A stretch of 64,000 bases of DNA from Platerodrilus igneus (GCA_036346225.1 JARFIW010000500.1:558001-622000); one strand, 5' to 3'; positions 23,902 to 34,710 are shown, counted from the first letter of the stretch. Numbers and translations: made by a program. Notes: generated from the sequence alone by a model not told the origin.

Positions 23902-24892
23902 ATTCTTGTAGGTATGCGAATTGTTGACATTTGAAAACACTTCCAACCATATTGCACTGAACCGGCACTAGGAATTACATATTGGGCGAATGTGGCAATC
24001 AAAACTATTTAACCGCTTTGGAACATCGAACCATTTCGTTAGCGTATGTTGTCCATGTTTTTACAACAAACCAATAGGATATCTAAAGTCTCGAGTTTAA
24101 TTGTACAACTCTTTCTGCAATTACCATTTAAATCATCTAACATAATCGCAGTTATGCTACAATTGTAATAATAGCACATATATACCCTCACCACAGAGAA
24201 ATGTAAGAATGAGGCTTCTGATACACAATTATTTCCTCCAATCAATCTTTTCTCGTAAGAGCCCATGTAAATAGGCTCTGCCTTCCCTCATAAGCGCGCT
24301 AAAGAAATCTCTGATTACCCCCTCCAGCGGCTTTGCCTATAGAGAACGCTCCAATAGATACTCCCTGTATGTTTGTTGTGGTTTGTTTAGCATTCTTCTT
24401 AATCTTCTTTGGGAATTAAACCACTCATAGTTTTTAAAATCATCTTTATTTAGGTTTGGATCCATGACCTGGGATCGTTGTCAAAATAATAAAAACTTCA
24501 AGTTTAACATTTATGACATAAATTGAAGGTGACTTTGATTTATTGATGTTCGAAATATTTGGTTTAAGTACACTAAGCAAAAATATTTAAAGTTTAAAAG
24601 AATGATTGCCTTCAATTTGTGTTGCGGCCTGGGACCGACTTTTTTTAGGTAGCCAATATGCTTAACGTGAAATCAGCTGATCAATTTTTATTGGTGAATT
24701 TTATATAAATTCAATAACTTGGAGATTGGAAAACATTTTTTAACATGTTTCTTTTTATACAATTGAGAGAATGGTTATTAAAGAAGTGTGCGATTGCATT
24801 ATTAAAAGGCTTAAGCAGTCGTTTTTTTATATATATTTTAAAGGGGAAAAATCATTATGATTTACGCTACCTCTTTGGTAGATTTTAGCATG

Positions 24893-25237
24893 GTTCTGAG
24901 GCGACCCTAAGACGGGTTTACACTTGTCAGATACCAATATTGTTCAATGAAGATTGTATATGGATCTGAGGCGACCCTATGGCGGGTTTACACTTGTCAG
25001 ATACCAATGTTGTTCTATGAAGATTATATATGGTTCTGAGAGGACCCTAAGACGGGTTTACACTTGTCAGATACCAATATTGTTCAATGAAGATTGTAAA
25101 TGGATCTCAGGCGACCCTATGGCGGGTTTACACTTGTCAGATATCAATACTGTTCAACGGAGATTGTATTTGGTTTTGAGGTAACTTTATTGCGTGTTTA
25201 CACTTGTCAGATGCCAATGCTGTTTTACAGGGGTTGT
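24893..25237. repeat. 70-bp tandem repeat, five units
   Basis: The core GGGTTTACACTTGTCAGAT (first base varying) begins at 24914, 24984, 25054, 25124 and 25194, exactly 70 bases apart. Units include GAGGCGACCCTA and a TGTTCAATGAAGATTGTA segment. The same unit, reverse complemented, occurs about twice at 26245-26370 and three times at 50840-51030. Copy number therefore varies between arms and between elements of PLE family A. Confidence 0.92.
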
Positions 25238-25434
25238 TAATATGCTTATTTTTATGTAATTAGTTATTTTATGTATAAACAGAAATCATGTATGTAGGCT
25301 GTATTTCATGTTAATATCGCAAGGAAAACCCAGGAAAAACTTGCAATGCTACCTAGATATTGTGGCCATTTGATTTTCATTTGTTATTTCTTTTGTTATT
25401 TCTTTTAGTAATGGAATCCATTGTTTACTGAAAG

Positions 25435-26019
25435 TCACGGATTCTTTGCAACGCAGTTATTTTTATGTAGGGTTATATAAGCAGCTTCTTTGATTTTGCG
25501 TTTTTGGTGGTTTTCTTCTTTATCGATAATTTTTGCGTCCTCCCATTTTATTTTATGACTGGAGTCCCATGCATGTTGGCAAATCATGGATTTTTCAAAT
25601 TTTCTATTTTTTATATATGATTTATGTTCTTTTAATCGAACTTCAAATGGTCTGGAGCTTTCCCCTATATAAAACTTGTTACATTCGCACGGTATTTTGT
25701 AGATACAGTTTTTTGAACTTTGTATTGTGTTTTTGGGTTTTGTTTCTGTTATTTGTGCTCTTAGTATATTGTTGGTTCTAAATACTGTTTTAATTCTAAA
25801 TTTGTTTCCTATTCTTTGGATTTTTTCGGAGAATCCTTTTATGTATGGTATTGAGAGCATTTTTTGGTGTGTATCGTTGTTTTTGTATTCTTTTTCTTTA
25901 TTTTTAGGGTTTATATTCATTTCTTTCTCTATTATTATTTTAGGATATTTGTATTCTATTAGTGTACATCTGATTAGGTCTTTCTTATATAACCCTACAT
26001 AAAAATAACTGCGTTGCAA
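25435..26019 (-). pseudogene. Penelope-like element GIY-YIG endonuclease region
   Basis: This 194-codon frame contains CIYKIPCECNKFYIGESSRP (about residues 106-125), which has the paired I/VYK.PC and YIGE elements of the GIY-YIG nuclease of endonuclease-bearing Penelope retroelements. Next comes a VRLKEHK arginine/lysine block and a conserved glutamate-rich C-terminus (KIKEAAYITLHKN). The domain nicks target DNA for reverse transcription. Residues 1-105 correspond to the linker after the RT thumb (SIPYIKGFSEKIQRIGNKF). The RT fingers and palm are absent, so this is an internally deleted copy. The frame is open but starts within an inverted arm, so the first ATG is not a real start. Confidence 0.85.
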
Positions 26020-26244
26020 ACGAATCGCTGAATTTCAGTAAACAATGCATTCCACTACTAAAAGAAATAACAAAAGAAATAACAAATGAAAATCAAATGC
26101 CCACAATATCTAGGTAGTATTGCAAGTTTTTCCTGGGTTTTCCTTGCGATATTAACATGAAATACAGCCTACATACATGATTTTTATTTATACATACAAT
26201 AACTAATTACATAACAATAAGCTTATTAACAACCCCTGTAAAAT

Positions 26245-26370
26245 AACATTGGTATCTGACAAGTGTAAACCCGCCATATGGTCGCCTCAGATCCATATAC
26301 AATCTTCATTGAACAATATTGGTATCTGACAAGTGTAAACCCGTCTTAGGGTCGCCTCAGAACCATGTTA
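26245..26370. repeat. 70-bp tandem units in the right inverted arm
   Basis: About two units of the same 70-bp repeat as 24893-25237 in reverse complement (core ATCTGACAAGTGTAAACCC at about 26253 and 26323). The arm therefore carries fewer units than the left arm. Confidence 0.88.
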
Positions 26371-26773
26371 AAATCTACCAAAGAGGTAGCCCAAATCATA
26401 ATGATTTTCCCCTTCAAAATAAATATAAAAAAACGACTGCTTAAGCCTTACAGTAACGCAATCGCACACTTCTTTAATAACCATTCTCTCAACCGTATAA
26501 ATAGAAACATGTTAAAAAATGTTTTCCAATCCCCAAGTTATTAAATTTATATAAAATTCACCAATAAAAATTGATCGGCTGATTTCACGTTAAGCATATT
26601 GGCTACCTAAAAAAAGTCGGTCCTAGGCCGCAACACAAATTGAAGGCAATCATTCTTTTAAACTTTAAAAATTTTTGCTTAGTGTACTCAAACCAAATAT
26701 TTCGAACATCAATAAATCAAAGTCACCTTCAATTTATGTCATAAATGTCAAACTTGAAGTTTTTATTATTTTG

Positions 26774-26806
26774 ACAACGATCCTAGGTCATGGATCCAAA
26801 CGTAAA
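26774..26806 (+). ncRNA. Hammerhead-like motif of PLE family A (degenerate)
   Basis: TTGACAAC is followed by a stem of GATCC and GGATC around an eight-base loop and then AAACGTAAATAAA. The layout (TGA.AA, stem II, GAAAC, GTA) resembles the minimal hammerhead motifs described at PLE ends. The copies near 51445 and 57450 keep GAAACG after the stem, whereas here GAAA is damaged to CAAA. Relative to a consensus CUGAUGA the first strand is altered in all copies, so cleavage activity is doubtful. Confidence 0.4.
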
Positions 26807-26834
26807 TAAAGATGATTTTAAAAACTATGAGCGG

Positions 26835-29350
26835 TTGAAAATGATGACTTGGGATATCCTATACTTACAGATGAGTTTGAATTAGCCTTAAAGAGTCTGA
26901 AAAATGGTAAGGCGTCGGGTACATATAAGGTGCAAGCAGAAACTCTAAAAGCCGCTGGACAAGCAGTAACAGAACGTCTCTTCCAACTTGTAAGCTATAT
27001 GTATGAGACAGGCGAGATATCCAAAGATTTCAAACGTAGCATCATAGTAACTATACCAAAAAAGAATGGCGCGGATAGATGTGACAAATTTCCGAACCAT
27101 AAGTTTGACAGCACACGTGTCAAAAATATTAACTAAAATTGTGCAAAGACGAATGGAAAAACGAGCGGAAGAAATACTAGGAGAAGACCAATTTGGGTTT
27201 AGGCGAAACAGAGGAACACGGGAGGCTATTTTAGCTCTGAGAGTGATAATGGAGAAAACAATAGAAAAAGGGTAGAGCGTGTATATAGGGTTTGTAGATC
27301 TGGAAAAAGCATTCGACAATGTAAAATGGAAAAAATGTTCGAAATACTCAAAAAGAGTGGAATGAGTTATAGGGATAGACGAATAGTACATAGCTTATAC
27401 AAAGAGCAAACAGCAGTAATAGAATTAGAGCAGGAACGTAGAGAAGTAAACATTAGGAAAGGGGTGAGACAGGGATGTGCCCTATCCCCATTGATTTTTA
27501 ACTTGCACTTTGAAGAGGCAATGAATACTGTCAAAAGCTGGAAGACATTTGGAATCACTATGCAGAGACAAAAAATTGATATGCTTAGATTTGCAGATGA
27601 TATAGCGGTATTAGCGTCTAGCAAGAAAGAGTTAGAAGTTGCTTTTAATGAAATGGAAACAGTTCTAACTGAGGAATCAAAAACAAGAATACAAGTATGT
27701 AACACGAACTTACAAGAGGTTAAGAATTTCTGCTATCTAGGAAGCCAAATAACGCAAGATGGAAAAAGCACAAAAGATATAAAACAAAGATTAGCACAAG
27801 GTCGTGCTACATTTAACAAGAAAAAGCAACTACTGTGCTCAAAGACCACAAACATAGAAACAAGGAAAAGATTGCTTAAAACATATGTGTGGAGCACAGC
27901 ACTGTATGGCTGTGAAGCCTGGACAGTAGGAGAAGCGGACAAGAAAAATGTAGAAGCCTTTGAAATGTGGTGCTGCAGACGTATGATAAAGATATCATGG
28001 ACAGACAAAGTTAAGAACGAAGAGGTACTAAAAATGGTAGGAGAAGAAAGAAATATGTGGAAAACGGTAAAAAATAGGAGAGATAGCATGATAGGCCACA
28101 TACTACGGCATGAGGGAATAGTGCGGAATATATTAGAAGCAGAGATAGGACAAAAAAGAAGAAGCGGCAGACCTAGGTTAGACTACTGCACACAGATAGT
28201 AAAAGATGTAGGCTGTAGGGGTTTCAGGGAAATGTGTAGGCTAGCCCAGAATAGAAATCAATGGAGGTACGCATCCAACCAATCCCAAGATGGATAAACT
28301 AATGACGAAAAAATAACTGTGTTTAAACATGATGATTATTATAAGTAACTACAAGAAGTGGTTGGGCAATATTCTCGAATAAGGTTAAGTGTGTGAAAGG
28401 ATTTACTGGAAAACCATTATTTCGGCAAATGACTAAGTGTTGGGAGATCTTGGTAGCCACAGGTTGCTTAACCCCCTTCACTGAATCTCGGTGAAATAGG
28501 GCATAAAATTAGAAAACAATAGAACGGGAACGAGCTGTATACACATGCTGTGTGAGAATTTCAAGGAACTATGTAGGCTAGCTCAGAATATAAATAAGTG
28601 CAGGTACGTGTCCAACCAGTTGTGTGACGGATAACCTAATGACGAAAAAATAAGCGCAGATAAATCTGATGATTAGTATAAACAACTAGTTGTTGGTTGC
28701 GAAATAACTGCAACTAATATTGACTGTGCGAAAAGATATATTGGAAAATATATTAAATCGGTAAATGGTTGTGTTGGGGAACTTGGCAGCCACAGGCTGC
28801 TTACCTCCCTTCACAATCACTGAAGGTCGGAGAAATAGGGTATATAACTGTAAAACAATAGAAGGTGACCGAACTGCATCTAACAAGAAAGAACAGCGCC
28901 TATTATGAAAGACAACAAACATAGAACAAGAAGAAAATTGTTGAAGCATATGTGTGGAACACAGCACAGTATGTCTATGAAATACGGGCAGCCTGAAACG
29001 CAGACAGAAAAACGGTAGCAGCCTTTTGAAATGCCGTGCTTCAGATGTATGAGGACGATAGCATGGACAGACAAAGATAATAACAAATAGGTTATAGAAA
29101 TAGTAGGGGAACAAGGATATCTGGGGAAAAAGAGAAATAGAAGGGCGGAATACGTTCTAAGACATTTTTGGGGAATAGTAGGGAATATTTTACTAGCAGA
29201 GATAAAAAAAAAGAGGTAGATGTAGACCTAGATCAGATAGTGATAGATGCAGATTGTGCAAATTTCAAGGAAATCTGTAGGTTAGTTCAGAATAGGAAAC
29301 AATGATGGTACGCGTCTAACCAGTTCCAGGACTGAAGACCTAATGATGAT
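26835..29350 (+). mobile_element. RTE-like non-LTR retrotransposon nested in PLE-A
   Basis: The insertion lies between GAGCGG (26829-26834) and GAGTGG (29351-29356), a 6-bp target duplication with one difference. Removing it restores the PLE-A terminus. It is 5' truncated inside the RT domain and ends in a short (ATG/GAT)n tail (CCTAATGATGATGA), the simple-repeat tail typical of RTE-clade elements instead of poly(A). After the main frame stops at 28297, two further partial copies of the 3' coding end and UTR follow in tandem (about 28481-28860 and 28861-29350). Clade assignment is from the protein motifs and tail, not from a tree. Confidence 0.8.
26849..28297 (+). pseudogene. RTE-like reverse transcriptase, frameshifted
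   Basis: Three successive frames give one RT. First, 26849-27065 reads LKSLKNGKASG and TIPKKNGA. Second, 27066-27275 reads NFRTISLTAHVSKILTK and DQFGFRRNRGTREAILALR, ending in a stop after IEKG. Third, 27326-28297 (323 codons) reads GVRQGCALSPLIFNL, the catalytic LRFADDIAVLA near 27583-27615, CYLGSQITQDGK, STALYGCEAWTV and FEMWCCRRMIKISWTDKV. The last block is a C-terminal signature shared by RTE-like elements of animals. Frame changes occur near 27065 and at an A run near 27330, and the stop at 27273 is in frame. An apurinic-type endonuclease domain is missing upstream. Product: enzyme for target-primed reverse transcription; inactive here. Confidence 0.85.
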
Positions 29351-29385
29351 GAGTGGTTTAATTCCCAAAGAAGATTAAGAAGAAA

Positions 29386-29565
29386 GCTCTAATAGATCAT
29401 ACCCTTCTGGACAGTAAATCCCAATGCAAGAACGTCTTGGTGTATGCCAACCATGTTATACGTGAATCCAATTGGAATCGCGGAACGTTTCTAGTCTAAT
29501 TATTCCACACTTCTATTAATGCTATTTAAATTCATCACGCAATTATAGTAAACGAAATAACGCAA
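29386..29565. other. Short spacer, nothing recognised
   Basis: Begins with the right target duplication of the PLE-A element and continues as unique AT-rich sequence up to the tRNA-like segment. Confidence 0.4.
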
Positions 29566-29641
29566 GCTAGTTCGGGGATTTGAACCGAAGATTTTCAGAA
29601 TGATAGCTCCGTGCTTCAACGTTGTGCTATTGGCCGCATAT
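29566..29641 (-). mobile_element. tRNA-like sequence (SINE head or decayed tRNA)
   Basis: On the minus strand, an A-box-like TAGCACAACG lies about 40 bases ahead of a good B box, GGTTCAAATCCCCGAA. The ends do not pair as an acceptor stem and no convincing anticodon stem is seen, so it is not called a functional tRNA. It does not share the tail of the SINE family at 14370 and 23000, so it is a different family or a lone pseudogene. Confidence 0.55.
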
Positions 29642-29944
29642 GATAATATCAGATATATGTGCTATTTAAATTATTTACCCAATTGTTTGAAATGTATTTA
29701 GAAAAATAGCTTTTGAATGGGGATACATGATAAAATAATTTATATGTGACGTACATACAGAAATTACTAGCTTAACATTCACGGATAGATATTTAAATCA
29801 GAAATTGTTATTTATTTTGAGAGCTTTCGGGGTTCTTCACTTGAAACGATTTTAAATTATACTGTGACTTCGGGCAAATATATAAAGCGGTAATATATTT
29901 ATTAGGATTTAATTACTTACGAACGAAAATATTTCCATACAGGG

Positions 29945-30355
29945 ACGGCACATAACAAGTTTAATAAAATTTCATTTGAACTATTCATTAAAAGCGGCGT
30001 ACTTATTACAGTTCACTTTATTTAATATATAATATACAAAATTTTAATCTGCGACATAAATGTTTTATACAATTTTAAATAAAGTGAATTGTGATAAGTG
30101 CGCTGCATTTAACGAATAGTTCGAATGAAATTTTATTAAACTCTTTATGTGTTTGTTATACCTTGATGCGAGTTGCTAAGCTCTTAGTCAAATTTAAAAT
30201 TAAAATTTTATGCAACTCGCATCAAGGTATAACACATAATTTATATATAATAAGAAATTTTTAATCTTTGACGTAAACGTTTTATGCAATTTTAGATAAA
30301 GTTAATTATAATAGTTGCACCACATTTAATGAATATTTCAAATAAAATTTTATTA
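29945..30355. repeat. Cluster of three palindromic arms
   Basis: 29950-30025 and 30070-30160 are imperfect inverted copies sharing AATAAAATTTCATT and its complement. 30160-30235 is a second palindrome with nearly perfect 20-bp arms (TTATACCTTGATGCGAGTTG and complement). A third copy of the first right arm follows at 30265-30355. The structure is like repeated foldback ends; no coding frame is present. Confidence 0.7.
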
Positions 30356-30466
30356 AACTATGTGATAATAAATATATAAAGCTCCGTTTATTAGTAAGCA
30401 CATTATAAAAAAAACTTTTTTAAGATATAATTTACATGTAACATATTATAGAAAAGAAAAACATCA

Positions 30467-30500
30467 CTGACAAAGACCAGCTAGCCACGGTCGAAACGTC
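30467..30500 (+). ncRNA. Hammerhead-like motif
   Basis: CTGACAA (30467-30473) is followed by GACC, a ten-base loop, GGTC and then GAAACGTC ending at 30500. Stem II pairs perfectly. The core differs from the hammerhead consensus at the G of CUGANGA (A here). It matches the degenerate form seen at the ends of PLE families A and C, suggesting the terminus of another Penelope-like element. Flanking stem I pairing is poor. Confidence 0.4.
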
Positions 30501-30606
30501 TGGTTATGAGTACAATTAAACACGCATATAACCTAAGTTATTTATGGCCTTATTCCTAAGAAAAAATATTTCAAGTATTATTATATATAAATATATATAT
30601 AAAAAA

Positions 30607-31030
30607 AAAAGTAGGATCAATGAGTCTTAAATTTACAAAGTAAAAAAGAATTATTGGCAAGTGACTCAAATTCAGTCGACAGTATGCCCTCGTGGCTGAA
30701 TTTGAGTCATTTGCCAATAATTCCTTTTTACTTTGTAAATTTAGGACTCATTAATCCTACTTTTTTAAATTATAACTTTGGCAATGGAAAAGGCAGTTGA
30801 GCCGGATCTCCTCCGTGCCGGCTGTTGTTGAAAACCTACGATGTCAGGTGAAACAACACAAAGACACAAATTGTGAGCTGGGTGATGCTGTACTTCCCAT
30901 AAGGTGTCTGTATTAAATATTACAACATTGCTACTCCTGTCCTGATGAGCCCCAGTTAAGGCGAAACGCGTCGACAGTATGCCCTCGTGGCTGAATTTGA
31001 GTCACTTGCCAATAATTCCTTTTTACTTTG

Positions 31031-31035
<5 letters not shown>
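30607..31035 (+). mobile_element. Retrozyme-like unit with hammerhead ribozyme
   Basis: The sequence GTCGACAGTATGCCCTCGTG occurs at 30675 and again at 30970. The interval between the two predicted hammerhead cleavage points (after 30677 and after 30972) is a 295-bp monomer, and a second monomer starts at 30973 and is cut off by (TA)n at about 31035. The DNA from 30607 to 30674 is an inverted copy of about 30697-30777, so the first monomer begins inside a palindrome, a PLE-type feature. Small tandem elements delimited by minimal type I hammerheads are known as retrozymes in metazoa and as PLE-associated repeats. No protein is encoded. Whether this copy is active or a decayed PLE terminus is unknown. 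Confidence 0.68.
30937..30977 (+). ncRNA. Type I hammerhead self-cleaving ribozyme
   Basis: The full conserved core is present. Stem I is CTGTC (30937-30941) with GACAG (30973-30977), a perfect match. Then CTGATGA (30942-30948), stem II GCC with GGC around an eight-base loop, and GAAA (30963-30966). Stem III is minimal (AC with GT around GC), and the cleavage triplet GTC ends at 30972. Very short stem III is characteristic of the PLE and retrozyme class, which is thought to cut efficiently as dimers. All catalytic core positions visible to me fit the consensus. A functional test has not been done. Confidence 0.82.

Positions 31036-31122
<87 letters not shown>
31033..31122. repeat. (TA)n microsatellite
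   Basis: About 90 bases of TA with two CA interruptions. It truncates the second monomer of the retrozyme-like unit and is followed by ATTAATGTGATTTAAGGTTA, a variant of the terminus at 32881. Confidence 0.93.
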
Positions 31123-31127
<5 letters not shown>

Positions 31128-32655
31128 GTGATTTAAGGTTATAGCATATCGTATGATAAAGATCTTACTTCGTAAATTCGAGAAAATTCGAGAAAGGACC
31201 AATTCGTTACATATTTTTTTGTATAGGAACGTTTTAAAATGCTTTGTATAAACGTATTAAAATTATGTTCGGCGCATAAACCGTGGTTATTAAAAGGAGC
31301 TTCATCCGATTTTGTAATAAATAAATTCTGTTCAAATGCTTAAATATTCTGAAATAAATTTCAGTTTTAATTTAATAATTAAACGATCAATTTACGGTCA
31401 AATGCATGACATAGCGTGTATCAATATTCTAAAAAAAAATTTCATTTAATACCAAAAGAACGTGTTTTCAATTGATAACGTATCAAATTAAGTTTAAACC
31501 ATTAAATTAGATAGCATTAAGGCATAAAAGGCGTAGTTAAATAACCCGTTCTAGAATACGATGACAACAGCATAGGTAAACAAAGTACTCAATGAACTTA
31601 AAATTCTCGATTAAACTGAAGTGTTGATAAATTACATATGGAAGACAACGTGAACAATGGCGAAAGATGTCGAGCCCACTGGACCAGTCTAGAATATATT
31701 ATGTCAAAAGGGGCTTGTTCATTTAAAGACCAATCCGTGTCTAGTCGAAAGGAATGTTACTGGAATGTCGATTTGAGTATGTTATTTGACGTACTTACAA
31801 TACGGTGCGTAAGTAATTGCTTACACAAAATGTATACTGTTTTGCAGCGAGAATTATTTAAAAGTCGTAAAATAGAAAATAGATAATTAAAAAATAATTA
31901 AAACTACCGCAATATAAGGTTTTCTTAAATCCTGAAGATAATCGGAATAGATGTATATGATTTCAATTGTTTATTATTGATGAAGAGGTCAATTTGCATA
32001 AAAATTTGGCTTTTAAAACGAATTAAAAAAAGATGAAGCATTGAATGGTAGTTATCATGTTTTGGAAAAGCCAACAACAAGAAAATACTTACGTGAAAAA
32101 GTAAAATCAATTATTTTAAATATTTTGAGTGACTTATAAAGATTCACTTGTTGATTCAAGTTTTAGAGTAAAAGTTGAGTGTAAAGGTCAATTTAATATA
32201 ATTTCAATGATTTCTGGCAAATTTACGCACAGGTTCTTGTCATTATGCGAGGTAAAAATTGAACATAACTAAATTCAGCTACGTTTAACGCGGTTTTTAG
32301 GGGAAAAGGATTTTAATTGCACGACTTCTAAATGTAATTGGTGCACATATTAACTTTAAAGAAGGTTTAATAAAGAAGTAGTTGATGAAGGATAATCTTA
32401 GGTATAAAGCGATATTTTGGACTGTTTTAGTATATAAGATATGTGTTGTGAAGAAATTATTTTGAATAATTAATTCTGTATTAAAGATATTGTTTGTATG
32501 AGAAAGTTGGTCTGGACAAATTATTCTGTTTGAAAAATTATTTGTAAAAGGATTAATTTCGTACCATTATACTTGTATGATTACAATGGTTTTATTAATT
32601 CTAGAAAACAAGAATCAGAGAGCTAGCAGAAAAATATAATTAGACGACGGGCAAT
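31123..32655. other. Non-coding, one end like the 32881 element
   Basis: The first bases (AATGTGATTTAAGGTTATAG) resemble the terminal sequence at 32881, so this may be a truncated relative. No coding frame was recognised; the ORF at 31638-31886 has no family resemblance. Confidence 0.35.
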
Positions 32656-32852
32656 TAGAATCATTCATCCATAGCACTTTTATTGACACCCAACCCGGGG
32701 ACAGTCAATCATTCACAGCACTTTTATCAACGTCCAACCCGGGGCAATTATTCTTCCATAGCATTTTTATCGAAGCCAAACCTGGGCTCGATTAGCATCA
32801 TTCATCCATAGCAGCTCTATTGGCGCCCAGCGTGGGCAATCCATCCATAGCA
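32656..32852. repeat. Degenerate tandem repeat of about 44 bp
   Basis: ATTCATCCATAGCAC-type units start the phrase ATAGCA at 32671, 32715 (ACAGCA), 32758, 32808 and 32847, with spacings of 44, 43, 50 and 39. Each unit includes a CCAACCCGGGG-like segment. The last unit runs into (AT)n. Confidence 0.78.

Positions 32853-32880
<28 letters not shown>
32853..32880. repeat. (AT)n microsatellite
   Basis: Alternating AT, adjoining the left end of the TIR element at 32881. Confidence 0.93.
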
Positions 32881-32885
<5 letters not shown>

Positions 32886-34710
32886 TGATTACAGGTCATC
32901 GAGAGGTCATATAGCATCATCCCGTAAACATTCAACGCCGTAAACTTGAGCAAATACAAAAACAAGACTAATTACGTAGACATTTAGAGAAGCGCATTTG
33001 TAAAAAGACTCGGTACATGGAATATAAATGCATAGGGGACGTGATACGAGGGTTTTTCATTCTTATTACATAAAGTTAATGACGAAGAAATAATGTTCTA
33101 AAATAAAAATAATGGTATTTACTATATTCTGAGCATAGGAGGGATTTTTCAAAAGTTCCACCTTTAATCGTATAATTTAATACTGTGCATACGTTCAACG
33201 GTATTCATTATGCGTAAACAAGTGCATAAAAAGAAATTTAATTGAGTGGTCAATAGATTTTCATCCACACTTTGTTACCAAACTACTCAATGTGTATAAC
33301 TTAAGCGTAATTTTCATCTTAAGGGAAGCCATGTGTATAATATTTAATTTCAATTTCATTTTATAAACAAACATACGATAGTATTTCGACGAAAACGCAT
33401 AGATTAAGTTTAAAAGGAATTTTACTTTCCTAACGAAGGAACGTGTTTCAATTGAAAAGGTAGGATTTTTAGAAACGTGTTCATCGACCTTCTAGAATAA
33501 CCACTAAAGTGGAACATAAGGTGAATGATGAAATAGCTGGAGGGTGACAATAGAATTCGTGAAAACAATTAACTACAGCAATAAATCTTGAATATTGATA
33601 AGATATGCTAAACCACGTCAATTATTTCATAGCTTGAGGCTGTTAGAAAACGATAAATCTGCAAATATTGCATCAGGCCTTCAAAATCAACCAATCACAT
33701 GGTTCACGAATGAACTAGAAAATCCTTGATGATAACATCACGAGAACTTGCCCTTATAAATCCGATCAAAGGATAACAGGTTTTTTAAATTTTGGAAAAT
33801 AATTTAATGTTCTTATTGTATAATGAAGGTTGGGCTATTCTTTTTATTCAATTTTTTATTTATATAAAATTTATTTTCTAATAAAAACAACATTAAATAG
33901 CAATGCATTCTCGGGATATGATGTAATAATTAACCGCACTTTCATTCGTTGTACGTGTGTTTTTTATCTTTATTAGCTGTCAGTTTAAGATTTATTAGGT
34001 TATAAAAATAGTTCTTTAATTGGAGTCTTTTGTAGGAATATATGTAAAATACTCATTCGTTATCTCATTCATCATAATTTATGGGCCGTTATACGTGTTA
34101 TCCCAGTTATTTTATCTAATTGTATAAACCATTAAAAGTCTTATCGTGTTGTATAATCTCATAAATTAGATCGTTCGTTTATGTTAGTTGTTAACGTAGA
34201 AATAATTAACTGTGCTTTACTTATTTACAAATGATTTATGTTTCGAAGAATCGATTCTACGAACAATCTAGAATAGTAGCTTTTTAACAGAGAAAAACCA
34301 AAAATGGAGAAATCTAAAAACATTTGACTGGTTTGTTTAAATTCACGTCCTCTTTAAAAAGAGGTATTTTGGAACTCGTTTTTCGGTCTTTTCAGTCTGC
34401 ATAAAATGCATTAAAAACTTGTTTTTAAATAATATTCAGTATTGGAAAGCACGGGTGTTTCAATCAAAGGATGAGTTTGTATTTTCGCCGATTAGGTAAT
34501 TATTATTATTATTATTAACTTGTTTTAATTAAAAACACGGGTTTCACTTATGTACTAGTAAATACTATAATAATAATAATAAGCCCATCGTACTATACGG
34601 AGTATTTCCTCACGGAACTTAAATATTAAAGTTTTAATTTTCTTGATTTTGAGTGATTTATTTACAGAGTATGGTGCTCAATAACCTTTATATGACCCAT
34701 TATCACATCA

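Larger units (their letters stand above)
24358..29385. mobile_element. Penelope-like element family A, interrupted by a nested RTE copy
   Basis: The element starts ATACTCCCTGTATG at 24358 and ends AAGATTAAGAAGAA at about 29385. It is flanked by imperfect 10-bp duplications, GCTCCAATAG (24348-24357) and GCTCTAATAG (29386-29395). Long inverted arms run 24392-25487 and 25983-26834, with the last bases of the right arm at 29351-29385 after the nested RTE. One end has about 35 extra bases (24358-24391) not matched in the other arm, a known PLE trait. The centre encodes a GIY-YIG endonuclease remnant; the RT part is lost by internal deletion. Three related copies occur in the window (36669-36897, 50230-51525, 57335-57537). 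Confidence 0.82.

Noticed and set aside
24893..25237. Regular repeats that might suggest a CRISPR array
   Set aside because: The 70-bp units are contiguous with no unique spacers, the host is eukaryotic, and the array belongs to a PLE arm.
29566..29641. Functional tRNA gene
   Set aside because: Boxes A and B are present, but acceptor and anticodon stems do not pair.
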